Source: an uncultured Woeseia sp.
Lineage (GTDB): Bacteria; Pseudomonadota; Gammaproteobacteria; Steroidobacterales; Woeseiaceae
Length of the DNA: 64,000 nt
Reading direction: 5' to 3'
Assembly: GCA_913031125.1 (NCBI GenBank)
Contig: CAJWFK010000004.1
Location: 45,471 to 109,470, forward strand
The translations under genes were made by a program, and so were the position numbers. Of this stretch, positions 1 through 9,150 are shown in pieces. The notes below the pieces were generated by a model, which searched no databases, was not told the origin of the DNA, and saw only the letters and a program-made list of their open reading frames with translations. The first letter of the stretch is position 1; each line of letters opens with the position of its first letter.

Positions 1-391
1 CAAAGGCTGTATTCAGGATGACATTAGCTGTTTTTCGGCCCACTCCTGGAAGAGATTCTAGGGCCTCTCGGGTGCGTGGAACTTGCCCATCAAAGTGATC
101 CAATAGTAAACGACAAGTCTTTATTATATTTTCAGCTTTGTTGTTGTATAGGCCGATAGTCTTAATATAACCCTTGAGCTTACGGACTCCCAGATCCAAT
201 AGGCTTTGCGGGGTATTTGCGACGGGAAATAGCAGAGTCGTTGCTTTATTGACGCTGACATCAGTCGCCTGGGCTGAGAGGATAACCGAGATCAGTAATT
301 CGAATGGATTTGCATAGTGGAGTTCTGTAGTAGGCTGCGGCCTTTTTTTGCGCAGGCGCGAATAAATTTCTGTTCGAATATCTTTGTTCAA
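1..391 (-). CDS. nth: Endonuclease III (partial, C-terminus beyond left edge)
   Basis: Bifunctional DNA glycosylase/AP lyase that excises oxidised pyrimidines in base excision repair. Reading the minus strand from a TTG at 391 gives MNKDIRTEIYSRLRKK, then a stretch very close to E. coli Nth (LLISVILSAQATDVSVNKAT, GYIKTIGLYNNKAENIIKT) and the start of the helix-hairpin-helix LPGVGRKTANV, where the window ends. The catalytic Lys follows directly in that helix; Asp138 and the iron-sulfur cysteines lie outside the window. A TAG stop lies 14 codons upstream of the TTG and no ATG or GTG intervenes, so TTG is the best start. It lies 21 bases after the RnfB-like gene and is probably co-transcribed with it. 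Confidence 0.93.
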   Translation of the reverse strand, partial: MNKDIRTEIYSRLRKKRPQPTTELHYANPFELLISVILSAQATDVSVNKATTLLFPVANTPQSLLDLGVRKLKGYIKTIGLYNNKAENIIKTCRLLLDHFDGQVPRTREALESLPGVGRKTANVILNTAF

Positions 392-412
392 GCTGGCTGC
401 CCCGTCATTTTG

Positions 413-778
413 CTATCGTTTTTTTCTCTGCAAAATTTCTGAAATTAGGGACGCACCGTCTTTAAGTACGGCATCCTTCTGTTTTCTTAGCTCTGCCAGG
501 CGCTCAACTTTTTCCGATTTAAGTCTGGCATTCCGGAATTGTATTCGGACCTTTGCATGTTTCCCGGCAACTCTTTCATCGGCTGGAATCATGCTGATAC
601 AGTCTACCGGGCACGGTGCAATACACAATTTACAGCCTGTACATTCGGAACTAATAATTGTGTGCATAAACTGATGTGCGCCGGTAATACAATCAACCGG
701 ACAGGCCTTCCTGCAATGCGTGCACCCGATACATTTCGACTCATCTATAAATGCTACGCTGACAGAATTTTTCGCCAC
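413..778 (-). CDS. RnfB/RsxB-like two-cluster ferredoxin (short form)
   Basis: A 121-residue protein with two consecutive [4Fe-4S] motifs, [12 protein letters not shown] (about residues 16-27) and [12 protein letters not shown] (about 46-57). The sequence resembles the ferredoxin half of RnfB, but the N-terminal membrane anchor and the Fe-S domain of full-length RnfB (about 190 aa) are missing. The tail is basic and helical. No other Rnf subunits (A, C, D, G, E) are in view, so it is probably a soluble electron carrier, not part of a complete Rnf complex. Its place between metG and nth is one I recall for standalone RnfB homologues in other gammaproteobacteria. The partner reductase is unknown. 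Confidence 0.85.
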   Translation of the reverse strand: MAKNSVSVAFIDESKCIGCTHCRKACPVDCITGAHQFMHTIISSECTGCKLCIAPCPVDCISMIPADERVAGKHAKVRIQFRNARLKSEKVERLAELRKQKDAVLKDGASLISEILQRKKR

Positions 779-866
779 TGCTTCTACCTTGAAGAAAAAT
801 TATTAGCCAAGACTCTCTGGTGGCTAGAATGAGTAATAGGTCCAACATGGTAGGTTTATTGTACGC

Positions 867-2876
867 CTACTTTATTTTCATTCCCGGCTTCGCTCCTGAG
901 TCTACTGAAAGCAGGAATATCTCCTTACCTCCGGGGCCGGCTGCTAATACCATGCCCTCTGATGTTCCAAATTTCATCTTACGTGGTTTCAGATTTGCGA
1001 CGGCAACAACAAGACGACCCTCTAATTCAGTAGGCCCGTAAGCACTTTTAATTCCTGCGAAAACAGATCGTTGATCATCACCAAGATTCAATGTGAGTTG
1101 GAGCAGTTTATCGGCACCTTTTACGACTTCGGCTTTTTCGATGCGAGCCACGCGCAAGTCAATTTTGGCGAATTCATCAATACTAATGTGTGGTGACTGT
1201 TGCTCCGCCAATTCGGAGTGGATTTCCGGTTCTTTGGATTGTTCGACCATAGTTTTTACCTGGGCCGCATCAACTCTTTTCAGTAGCGGCTTAAATTTAT
1301 CGATTTTGCACCCGAGCAGCGGCTCCGATGCAGATGACCAAACCCATTCACTTTCATTGAATAGTGCCTGAGCGTTTTTAGCAAGCGTTGGAATGACTGG
1401 TGTAAGGTAGATGGCAAGTACCCGAAACATGTTCAAACCCTGAGTACAAACCAATTGCAACTCTTCGAGTTGGTTTTCTTGCTTCACCATGACCCATGGT
1501 TTTTTCTCATCAATGTAGCGATTAGCGAGGTCGGCGAGAGTCATGATCTTTTTAATAGCCTTGGAATATTCTCGATGCTCCACATGATTCGCGATTTCTT
1601 CTGATGCACCCGAAAACTTTTCGAAAAGTGCAGAATCATCCAACTCATTGGACAGCTTTCCGTCAAACCGTTTGCTAATAAATCCGGCACATCGACTGGC
1701 AATATTGACAAATTTGCCGACTAGATCTGAATTAACTCGCGCCACGAAGTCATCGAGATTAAGATCGATATCTTCCATGCTAGACCCGAGTTTGGCAGCG
1801 TAGTAGTAACGAAGACATGTTGGGTCAAGATGATCCGCATAGGTTCTTGCCTTAATAAAGGTTCCACGCGACTTTGACATTTTCTTACCGTTAACGGTAA
1901 GAAAGCCATGTGCAAAAACACTTGTTGGCGTTCGGAACCCAGCTCCCGCTAAGACTGCTGGCCAGAACAGCGTATGGAAGTAAACAATATCCTTACCAAT
2001 AAAATGATATACCTCAGTGTCCGTTCCTGGCATCCAATAGTCATCAAAGACAAGGTCCGAATTTCTTTCACAGTAGTTTAGGAAGCTTGCTAGGTAGCCA
2101 ACTGGCGCATCCAGCCACACGTAAAAATACTTATCTGCAGTACCGGGAATCGTAAAACCGAAGTAGGGGGAATCACGTGAGATATCCCAATCCTGCAGCC
2201 CAACGTCAAACCATTCTTTAAGTTTGCTCACGATGTTTTGATGCAGGTTTGCTGTCTTTATCCATTCCTCTAATTGATCGCTAAAGGCACTAAGCCTGAA
2301 AAAATAGTGCTCTGACTCACGCCAGACTGGTGTGCTGTCAGACAATACGGAAACTGGGTCAATAAGTTCGTTAGGAGTATAGGTGGCTCCACAACTTTCA
2401 CATGCATCTCCGTACTGATTGACGGCTTTACACCGTGGGCAAGTGCCATTGACAAAGCGATCGGGAAGAAACATCTCCTCTTTTTCATCGTAAGCCTGTT
2501 CAATCGTCTTTGTGTAGATATATCCGCGCTTTTTTAGCTCTTGGAAAATACGGCAGGTCAGTTCTTCGTTTTCGGGTGAATGTGTTGTGTAGAAGTTATC
2601 GAACGAGACATCAAAGGATTCAAAATCCTTATATTGCTCGGCAGATACTCGTTCCACTAATTCCTCTGGAGAGCAGCCCTCCTGACGTGCCCTGATCATG
2701 ATCGGTGTACCATGCGCATCTGCAGCACATACATAAGTGCATTGATGTCCGCGCAATTTTTGGAAACGTGACCAGATGTCGGACTGTATATACTCGACTA
2801 GGTGCCCCATGTGGATGTCTCCATTCGCATACGGAAGCGCGCTAGATATCATAATTTTTCGGATTTCTTGGGACAT
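867..2876 (-). CDS. metG: Methionyl-tRNA synthetase
   Basis: Class I aminoacyl-tRNA synthetase that charges tRNA-Met. It shows the HIGH-type motif (HMGH near residue 22), a zinc knuckle CPRC...CESC near residue 145, the signature KKMSKSRG near residue 335, and a C-terminal EMAP-II/Arc1p-like tRNA-binding domain (about residues 565-669; FAKIDLRVARIEKAE). This is the long, dimerising form of about 670 aa. A GTG at 2909 would add 11 residues, but the ATG at 2876 (MSQEIRKIMISSALPYANG) fits the family N-terminus better. It appears to be the first gene of a metG-ferredoxin-nth unit. The bases between 2910 and 2993 should carry its promoter. Confidence 0.97.
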   Translation of the reverse strand: MSQEIRKIMISSALPYANGDIHMGHLVEYIQSDIWSRFQKLRGHQCTYVCAADAHGTPIMIRARQEGCSPEELVERVSAEQYKDFESFDVSFDNFYTTHSPENEELTCRIFQELKKRGYIYTKTIEQAYDEKEEMFLPDRFVNGTCPRCKAVNQYGDACESCGATYTPNELIDPVSVLSDSTPVWRESEHYFFRLSAFSDQLEEWIKTANLHQNIVSKLKEWFDVGLQDWDISRDSPYFGFTIPGTADKYFYVWLDAPVGYLASFLNYCERNSDLVFDDYWMPGTDTEVYHFIGKDIVYFHTLFWPAVLAGAGFRTPTSVFAHGFLTVNGKKMSKSRGTFIKARTYADHLDPTCLRYYYAAKLGSSMEDIDLNLDDFVARVNSDLVGKFVNIASRCAGFISKRFDGKLSNELDDSALFEKFSGASEEIANHVEHREYSKAIKKIMTLADLANRYIDEKKPWVMVKQENQLEELQLVCTQGLNMFRVLAIYLTPVIPTLAKNAQALFNESEWVWSSASEPLLGCKIDKFKPLLKRVDAAQVKTMVEQSKEPEIHSELAEQQSPHISIDEFAKIDLRVARIEKAEVVKGADKLLQLTLNLGDDQRSVFAGIKSAYGPTELEGRLVVAVANLKPRKMKFGTSEGMVLAAGPGGKEIFLLSVDSGAKPGMKIK

Positions 2877-2993
2877 TTTTTTACGGTTCACTGAAACCGA
2901 AGAATGCACCGCATTATGCCATGGTGTGGCCGTGGAGGTTTGATTTGATCCTATATCTAAGTGTGATGAGGAGCGAACGTCTTTGTTTTGTGA

Positions 2994-4052
2994 CTAATCT
3001 TCGATTAAGGCTTTGAAGTTCACCTTGTTATTGGCGTGTTGGTAGGCGTCAAGAGCACTAACCTGATTTTCTTCTACGAGATTCATCAGGGCCGTGTCCA
3101 TTGTTTGCATGCCGGCTCGTTTTCCTGACTGCATCGAGGTTTCAAGCTGTTCAAGCTTGCCTTGGCGGATCTGATTGGCGACAGCGGGCGTATTAACCAT
3201 GATCTCCAGAGCTGCAAGGCGTCCTGATTTGTCTTTCTTAGGGAGCAATTGCTGTGAAATAACCCCTCTAAGGGAGGTCGAGAGCATGGTGCGGATGTGC
3301 GCCTGTTTCTCGGCTGGGAAGCTATTAATAATACGGTCTACTGTTTGCGCCGCGCCATTGGTGTGCAGGGTTCCCATCACCAGGATACCCATTTCGGCAG
3401 CTGTTACCGCGGCAGAAATTGTTTCGAGGTCGCGCAGTTCGCCAACTAGGATGACATCGGGATCTTCACGCAAAGCTGAGTGTAGGGCAGCAGCGAAATT
3501 GTTTGTGTGCCTACCTACTTCACGTTGGCTGATTAGGCAATTCTGTCGATCGTGCACAAATTCTATCGGGTCTTCAATAGTTATTATGTGGCCTTTGAGA
3601 CGTTTATTTATGGCGTCAATCATTGCGGCCAGTGTCGTAGATTTACCAGATCCCGTCTTTCCGGTAACAAGAATCATTCCTTGTGTTTGTTTGCAGAGGT
3701 TTGCCACAACCTCTGGCATGCTAAGTTCCTGCAGAGTTAACGCTTTTGATGGAATTGTTCTGAAGACAGCACCGATGCCATTGAGGTGTCGCATTACATT
3801 TACGCGAAATCGTGAGAGCCTTTTAATTTCATATGCGAAATCGACCGTATCATTTGCCTCGAAATCTTTTTGGGTGCTGCCAGTCATAATTTCGTAAAGT
3901 GCTTCTTCAACGGCATCAGTCGTAAGAGCCTGATCGTCAAGTAGCTTTAGAGCACCATGCACGCGCACTCTCGGCGGATCGCCTGATATAAAGTGGAGAT
4001 CAGAGCTATTCTGAGATAGACCATCTTTCAGTAATTCATCTATCTTATTCAT
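2994..4052 (-). CDS. PilT/PilU-family type IV pilus retraction ATPase, copy A
   Basis: Hexameric secretion-type ATPase expected to power pilus retraction at the inner membrane. Walker A is GKTGSGKST (residues 131-139), followed by an Asp box (ITIEDPIEFVH) and Walker B (DPDVILVGELRD). The His box reads GILVMGTLHT, so the first His of the usual GHLV...TLHT is Ile. The AIRNLIRE motif of canonical PilT is replaced by AVANQIRQ. The start is ATG 4052, whose ATGAATAA overlaps the upstream gene's stop by 8 bases; a longer frame to 4112 adds 20 unconserved residues. It is translationally coupled to copy B. Assignment to PilT versus PilU is uncertain. Confidence 0.88.
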   Translation of the reverse strand: MNKIDELLKDGLSQNSSDLHFISGDPPRVRVHGALKLLDDQALTTDAVEEALYEIMTGSTQKDFEANDTVDFAYEIKRLSRFRVNVMRHLNGIGAVFRTIPSKALTLQELSMPEVVANLCKQTQGMILVTGKTGSGKSTTLAAMIDAINKRLKGHIITIEDPIEFVHDRQNCLISQREVGRHTNNFAAALHSALREDPDVILVGELRDLETISAAVTAAEMGILVMGTLHTNGAAQTVDRIINSFPAEKQAHIRTMLSTSLRGVISQQLLPKKDKSGRLAALEIMVNTPAVANQIRQGKLEQLETSMQSGKRAGMQTMDTALMNLVEENQVSALDAYQHANNKVNFKALIED

Positions 4053-5160
4053 GCTGTGAACTCTCTTTCGATGGTTCGTCAAAGACCGGGAGGATTGATA
4101 AGTCGGAAACAAATGGCTGAAATCTAGCTTTGTCTAGAGCGTGACGCACCGCATCATCAGGATCGATCTCTTTAGCCTCGACAGCCTCAAATAATGCCTG
4201 ATCCATCAGTTTCATTCCGGCATCCCGCCCGGTTTGCAATTGCGATGGAATTTGGTGGTTTTGATCGGACATGATCAACTTCGAAATAGCACGGTTATTG
4301 ATAAGGATTTCCATTATCGCTTTGCGGCCCTGACCCTCAGGCATTTTAACCAGAACTTGTGTGACGACTGCTTTTAAACTTTGGGCAAGAAAGCTTTTGG
4401 TTTGCTCACGCAGTTCGCCTGGGAGGGCGTCGACGATTCGATCGATTGTTTTAACTGCGCCGGTGGTGTGTAGTGTACCGAGTACCAAGTGGCCGGTTTC
4501 GGCGGCCGTCATAGCCATAGAAATAGTTTCAGCGTCGCGTAATTCTCCAACTAATATAACGTCCGGATCTTCGCGCATAGCGGAGCGAACGCCATCAGCA
4601 AAGCTGTTCAGGTGCGTGCCGAGCTCACGTTGAATTACCTGACTGCGTTTACTTTGGTGCACGAATTCGATCGGGTCCTCTAAACTTATAATGTTTAGTT
4701 CCCTAGTGCTATTCAGGTGGTCAATCATTGCAGCGAGCGTTGTGGACTTTCCGGTACCTGTCGAACCGGTGACTAGCACCATACCTTGGTGATAGTCACA
4801 AAATGTGCGGATGATTTCGGGCATACCAAGCTGTTCAAGTGTTGGCACTTCATTTGGAATGTATCTGAACACAGCACCCACTCCTGTCGCCTTATGAAAA
4901 AGATTTACCCGGAATCGTCCGTTACTTTCCTCGGTGACATAAGAGAAGTCGAGATCCTGGCCGGCATAGAAAAATTCCTTTTGCGAGTCGGTTAGAATCT
5001 CCATGACATAGCTTTCGAGTTCGGTATCCTCGAGCTGCCGAAATTTGATGGGCATCAGATCGCCATTCATACGCAACATCGGTGGAACACCGACAGCGAG
5101 ATGTATATCGGAACAGCCTTGGGCAAGGCCGAGTTTAAGGAATGCGTCGATACGTGGCAT
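4045..5160 (-). CDS. PilT/PilU-family type IV pilus retraction ATPase, copy B
   Basis: A 371-residue paralogue of the next gene, with Walker A GSTGTGKST (residues 132-140), Walker B DPDVILVGELRD (about 199-209) and an intact His box GHLVLGTLHT (223-232). A Shine-Dalgarno-like AAGGAAAAAC lies directly before ATG 5160. The C-terminal tail (QTGRDAGMKLMDQAL) matches the PilT/PilU family. The classic AIRNLIRE motif is not present; AISKLIMS is found there instead. Paired PilT-like ATPases usually act together in pilus retraction. No pilin or PilB/C/M-Q gene is in the window, so these must act on a machine encoded elsewhere. Confidence 0.9.
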   Translation of the reverse strand: MPRIDAFLKLGLAQGCSDIHLAVGVPPMLRMNGDLMPIKFRQLEDTELESYVMEILTDSQKEFFYAGQDLDFSYVTEESNGRFRVNLFHKATGVGAVFRYIPNEVPTLEQLGMPEIIRTFCDYHQGMVLVTGSTGTGKSTTLAAMIDHLNSTRELNIISLEDPIEFVHQSKRSQVIQRELGTHLNSFADGVRSAMREDPDVILVGELRDAETISMAMTAAETGHLVLGTLHTTGAVKTIDRIVDALPGELREQTKSFLAQSLKAVVTQVLVKMPEGQGRKAIMEILINNRAISKLIMSDQNHQIPSQLQTGRDAGMKLMDQALFEAVEAKEIDPDDAVRHALDKARFQPFVSDLSILPVFDEPSKESSQHE

Positions 5161-5234
5161 GTTTTTCCTTGTCGCTCGTTTAATTGCGCTAAAAATCAGC
5201 GATTTGAGTGTATCGTAGGACTAATGAAGCCAAC

Positions 5235-5252
5235 GCACCAGTGAGCTGGTGC
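5235..5252. terminator. GC-rich inverted repeat between kinase and pilT-like genes
   Basis: A perfect 7-bp stem, GCACCAG/CTGGTGC, with a 4-base loop lies in the 145-base gap after the kinase stop (5306) and before the PilT-like copy B start (5160). On the minus strand it is not followed by a clean T run, so it may be an attenuating hairpin or mRNA stabiliser, not a strong intrinsic terminator. Confidence 0.4.
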
Positions 5253-5305
5253 ACATTTTCAAGTTAAATTGGCGATTTACCCCAAATTTTGTGAAATACG
5301 CCTTA

Positions 5306-7735
5306 CTAAAGCTGAATTTCGCTGAGTGCGTCTATAAGTTCATCCATAGACTCATAACGCATGGATTTGTTGACCTCCATAGCTTTCGTAATCACTCCAG
5401 CATAATCGTCAGGGATTTTCGGGTTAACTTCTTGGCACGCTTTGGCCTTGCCCTGCACATGCTGATACATAACAGACATGTGGTCACCGCGTGTATACGG
5501 CGGAATCCCTGTAACCATCTCGTACATCATGATTCCGATACTATAGATGTCTGCTGCTTCATCGACCTTCTTACCGAGAATTTGTTCCGGGGCCATATAT
5601 TTCGGTGACCCAATTACATAACCGGTTTTGGTAAGTTGAGTATCGCCACTGCTGGCTGCTGCGGCCACGCCAAAATCAACAATCTTAAGTAGTCCATCGT
5701 CGTTTACCAAAATATTAGCTGGCTTCAGGTCGCGATGGATCACACCGGCCTGATGGGCTACAGACATTCCTGCTGCCATATCAGTTGAAAAGCGCATGGC
5801 CTTTTCAAAATTCATCGGGTTCTTGTCCGGAATCTCTGCTGATAAGGTGTGAGACGGGAAATATTCCATCGAGATAGCATAGGCACCCTGGAGATGTAAA
5901 AAGTCATAGATTCTGATGACATTTTTGTGAGTAATCATCCGAGAATACCTTAGCTCATGCACGAAACGTTTCATTGTCTCTTCATCTGACGAAACATTCG
6001 GATTGAGGAATTTCAGAACTAATTTCTCATCCACAACCATATCCTGCATTAGTAGCACGGTGCCAAATGCGCCCTTGCCAATTTTTTCAACAAACTTGTA
6101 ACGGCCATCAACGATTGAACCTGTTTGTAATCCTGCTATATCAAGCACCGGCTGGCGTATTGGAATTTTTTGCGTGGTGTTTGAGGTGCCATCTCCCGTG
6201 ACTTGTTGCGCATTGATGAATTTATCGAGTTCTTCGTCTTCGATGAGAAGGGTGTTTGTATGTGCCTGCATTTTTTCTGCCCTCACATTTTGTTCTAAAA
6301 CTTCTGCTGAGAATTTAGCATCAATCTCCTTTATTGCTTTGTCCGCATTATTGATAATTATCTTATCGTTTGATTGTTTAAGTTGCTTCATCAGGCGACG
6401 AATAGTTTCTGCATGCTTCTTATCCGTAAGGAGAGAAATAGCCTTTATTGTCTCTACTCTAATATCTCGTTCCTTTCGTTCTAACATCGGAACCAGACGG
6501 GTAATGACATTGGCATCACCCAGTTTGCCTAGTGCCCGTATCACTACCGTATCTGTTTTTGGGTCTTGTCCGAGCATGCCAAGTAACTTTGGTAAAGCTT
6601 TCCTATCTCCAATATGAGCCAGTGCGTCAACTGCTCGCTCTCGGACCCACCAGTCACCGTCGTCAGTTGCCTTCATTAAGGTATCGACAGCGTGCTCATC
6701 TTTGGTTTGGTTTAAAATTTCAATTGCTGTTCGTCGTATCTCCTCATCAGTATCTTTTACGAGTTCAAGTACGGAGCTGACGACTTTTGGTCCACCAATT
6801 TCTGCGAGTGCATCACCGGCTCTCGAACGTACCCACCAGTCGTCATCTTTTATCGCATTAAGCAGATCCTTTACGGAGTCTGGATTACAGATTTCATTCA
6901 AAACTTCAACGGCCGATCGCCGTGCGTATTCGGATTCGTCTTTTAATGCGGGAATAAGGTATTTGATGGTATCTGGGTGCTTTATATTGACGATAAGATC
7001 GACAGCCTTATTTTGTACTTCAAGGTCAGGGTCTTGGAGCAACCCAGATATTTTTTCAATATTGAATTTACCCGTACGCTTCGATAGTGAGTCGAGGGCC
7101 GCGGCTCTAATCACTCTATTGGGGTCAGTTAGTTGATCTTCTAGGACCTGATGAATATCTTGCCTTTTAAATTTCGCAAGGACTTGCATAAGGTGTACTT
7201 TAATACTGGGGTCTTTACCGCCCATTCGGTTGATTAGATCGGGCACCATGTCCTCGGTAATGATTTCCTGCATGATATTAAAAAGTCCTGCTTTTTCTTG
7301 CGCGTGAACTTTGTAGGCGTGCCTGAGTAATTCGTGCACGCTTAACTCATTTTGATGGACTTTTAAAACTTTCATTAAAGCTGGTTTAGAGACCTCGTCA
7401 TCATCGAAAAAGTCTAGAAGTGAATTAACGTTATAGTTAGTCGCACTCGATAGAGCCCATACCGTTCCAGATACGACACGCTCTCCACCATCTGAAAGTC
7501 CTTCACGGAAAAAATTTAAGGTTTTATCGTTTACGTAGCTCGCGAGGATGTCCACATATACAACTGTGTGTTTTTTGTCGCTCATCGCTATGGCATCGAT
7601 GATGCGAGGAATCACCTTGGGCCCCAGATTTTTAAGGCGTTCAACCATTTTCTGCGCGGCAGCTGAGTCAATGTCCCGTTGATTATTGAGAGAACTAATC
7701 AGCTGATCGGCCCTGAATCCGCTAAGAAGTGCCAT
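5306..7735 (-). CDS. HEAT-repeat Ser/Thr protein kinase
   Basis: An 809-residue soluble protein. Residues 1 to about 490 are HEAT/PBS-lyase-type repeats, with near-identical units such as DDDWWVRSRAGDALAEIGG and DGDWWVRERAVDALAHIGD, each about 31 residues. A linker leads to a Hanks-type kinase from about residue 539. The kinase has a Gly loop GKGAFG, the ATP-binding Lys (about 575, LVLKFL), catalytic loop HRDLKPAN (Asp about 669), DFG (about 687) and APE (about 715). All catalytic residues are present, so it should be active. No membrane segment is seen. GGAG lies 7 bases before ATG 7735. The gene is the same strand and directly upstream of the two PilT-like ATPases, which suggests control of pilus retraction (inference). 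Confidence 0.93.
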   Translation of the reverse strand: MALLSGFRADQLISSLNNQRDIDSAAAQKMVERLKNLGPKVIPRIIDAIAMSDKKHTVVYVDILASYVNDKTLNFFREGLSDGGERVVSGTVWALSSATNYNVNSLLDFFDDDEVSKPALMKVLKVHQNELSVHELLRHAYKVHAQEKAGLFNIMQEIITEDMVPDLINRMGGKDPSIKVHLMQVLAKFKRQDIHQVLEDQLTDPNRVIRAAALDSLSKRTGKFNIEKISGLLQDPDLEVQNKAVDLIVNIKHPDTIKYLIPALKDESEYARRSAVEVLNEICNPDSVKDLLNAIKDDDWWVRSRAGDALAEIGGPKVVSSVLELVKDTDEEIRRTAIEILNQTKDEHAVDTLMKATDDGDWWVRERAVDALAHIGDRKALPKLLGMLGQDPKTDTVVIRALGKLGDANVITRLVPMLERKERDIRVETIKAISLLTDKKHAETIRRLMKQLKQSNDKIIINNADKAIKEIDAKFSAEVLEQNVRAEKMQAHTNTLLIEDEELDKFINAQQVTGDGTSNTTQKIPIRQPVLDIAGLQTGSIVDGRYKFVEKIGKGAFGTVLLMQDMVVDEKLVLKFLNPNVSSDEETMKRFVHELRYSRMITHKNVIRIYDFLHLQGAYAISMEYFPSHTLSAEIPDKNPMNFEKAMRFSTDMAAGMSVAHQAGVIHRDLKPANILVNDDGLLKIVDFGVAAAASSGDTQLTKTGYVIGSPKYMAPEQILGKKVDEAADIYSIGIMMYEMVTGIPPYTRGDHMSVMYQHVQGKAKACQEVNPKIPDDYAGVITKAMEVNKSMRYESMDELIDALSEIQL

Positions 7736-7863
7736 TAAACGGCTCCACTTTTAGGTCGGTGTTTGGTTACTTGCTGCTCTAACAAAACTTGTTGAGGTAT
7801 ATCCATGTCAGAACTTAAAATAATTGGCTGGGATGTGATAAGTTTCTTTATTATCGATGCCAT
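7735..7863 (-). CDS. Possible 42-aa leader ORF overlapping the kinase start
   Basis: A short open frame ends in TAATG, sharing one base with the kinase start. Read from ATG 7863 it gives 42 residues beginning MASIIKK; an ATG at 7956 would give 73. No family is recognised and no Shine-Dalgarno sequence is obvious. The stop-start overlap could allow translational coupling, but the kinase has its own GGAG, and the frame may be chance. Confidence 0.2.
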   Translation of the reverse strand: MASIIKKLITSQPIILSSDMDIPQQVLLEQQVTKHRPKSGAV

Positions 7864-8055
7864 TAATGTTTTATTGCGTTTAGCCAAGCAATGGGCAGAA
7901 TTCATTAGATAACATGCTGATTGCACTATTGCTGCCCTACTAGCACTATTTAGCATTATGCCACAGAGCTATATGTTCCATATGCAAACTATAAACAACT
8001 TGTGTTGAAACACCGTTTCTAAGATTCAACTTACACTAATGCCCAAATATAGAAT

Positions 8056-9150
8056 GTGACCGTGCCTACAAAATCCGATATACGTAATGCTTTAAAGACT
8101 TTAACTCTTCCCTTGGTTGGCCGCCCAATAGTTGAGGTTGGAAAGGTGATCGACGTCACAGTTAACAGTGATGGGGTAAGTGTGACTATCGAATTAGGTT
8201 TTCCCGCATTGAACCTTTTTGCTGATATTGTTGATGCTATTACCGCTCATATGAAAGAAAAATGCAGTATTGATGCGATAAATGTCGAGGTCACTTCGAA
8301 GGTTACCGCTCATGGCGTACAGAGAAACCTGAAGCCGTTACCGAATGTGCGTAATGTAATTGCTGTAGCGTCGGGGAAAGGAGGGGTAGGCAAGTCGACT
8401 ACTGCCGTTAATCTTGCATTAGCACTGGCGACGAATGGTGCCAGCATAGGAATTCTTGATGCTGATATCTATGGCCCCAGTATTCCCTTAATGCTCGGTG
8501 TTTCCGGTATGAATCCAACAAGCGAAGATGGCCAATCGATGGAGCCAATCGAGGCTCATGACATACAGCTTATGTCCATTGGATTTTTGATTGATTCAGA
8601 CCAGCCAATGGCCTGGCGTGGCCCAATGGTTACGCAGGCGTTGAACCAGATGTTACAGCAAACTCAGTGGAATGATCTTGACTACCTGATCGTTGATATG
8701 CCGCCAGGTACTGGCGATATTCAACTGACACTGTCCCAGCAGGTACCGGTTAGTGGAGCGGTGATTGTCACGACTCCACAGGACATAGCTTTGCTTGATG
8801 CTCGGAAGGGGTTGCAGATGTTCCGTAAAGTATCTGTTCCGGTGCTTGGTATCGTGGAAAATATGAGTACCTATATCTGTGAGGGCTGTGGCCGTGAGGA
8901 ACCTCTATTTGGGCGGGGCGGTGGCGAACAGATGGCTCTCGAGTACGATGTAGAGTTGTTGGGTCAGCTGCCTCTGGATCTTACGATTCGAGAACAGACT
9001 GATAGTGGTCGGCCTTGTGTGATTGCTGATCCCGAAGGAGGGCCTGCAATTTCTTATAATCGTACAGCCATGCGGATGGCTGCAGGGTTAGCGGTGCAGG
9101 GGAAAGACTACAGTAGCAAGTTCCCCAACATAGTTATAGAAAATAGCTAA
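8056..9150 (+). CDS. mrp: Mrp/ApbC iron-sulfur cluster carrier ATPase
   Basis: P-loop NTPase of the Mrp/NBP35 family that carries [4Fe-4S] clusters to apo-proteins. It has an N-terminal MIP18/DUF59-like domain (about residues 5-85), the deviant Walker [10 protein letters not shown] (about 110-118), a DADIYGPS motif, and DMPPGTGD. The cluster-binding CxxC is YICEGCG near residue 276. Length (364 aa) is typical. The start is GTG 8056; an ATG two bases upstream runs straight into a stop. The stop TAA overlaps the dcd ATG. Mrp and metG are common neighbours, here separated by the PilT/kinase genes. Confidence 0.95.
   Translation: MTVPTKSDIRNALKTLTLPLVGRPIVEVGKVIDVTVNSDGVSVTIELGFPALNLFADIVDAITAHMKEKCSIDAINVEVTSKVTAHGVQRNLKPLPNVRNVIAVASGKGGVGKSTTAVNLALALATNGASIGILDADIYGPSIPLMLGVSGMNPTSEDGQSMEPIEAHDIQLMSIGFLIDSDQPMAWRGPMVTQALNQMLQQTQWNDLDYLIVDMPPGTGDIQLTLSQQVPVSGAVIVTTPQDIALLDARKGLQMFRKVSVPVLGIVENMSTYICEGCGREEPLFGRGGGEQMALEYDVELLGQLPLDLTIREQTDSGRPCVIADPEGGPAISYNRTAMRMAAGLAVQGKDYSSKFPNIVIENS

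Noticed and set aside
3175..3897. A 240-codon open frame on the + strand inside the PilT-like copy A
   Set aside because: It is antisense to a gene with clear ATPase motifs and has no recognisable domain or ribosome-binding site.
6174..7136. Long + strand frames inside the kinase gene
   Set aside because: They are Ser/Arg-rich antisense shadows of the HEAT-repeat region.
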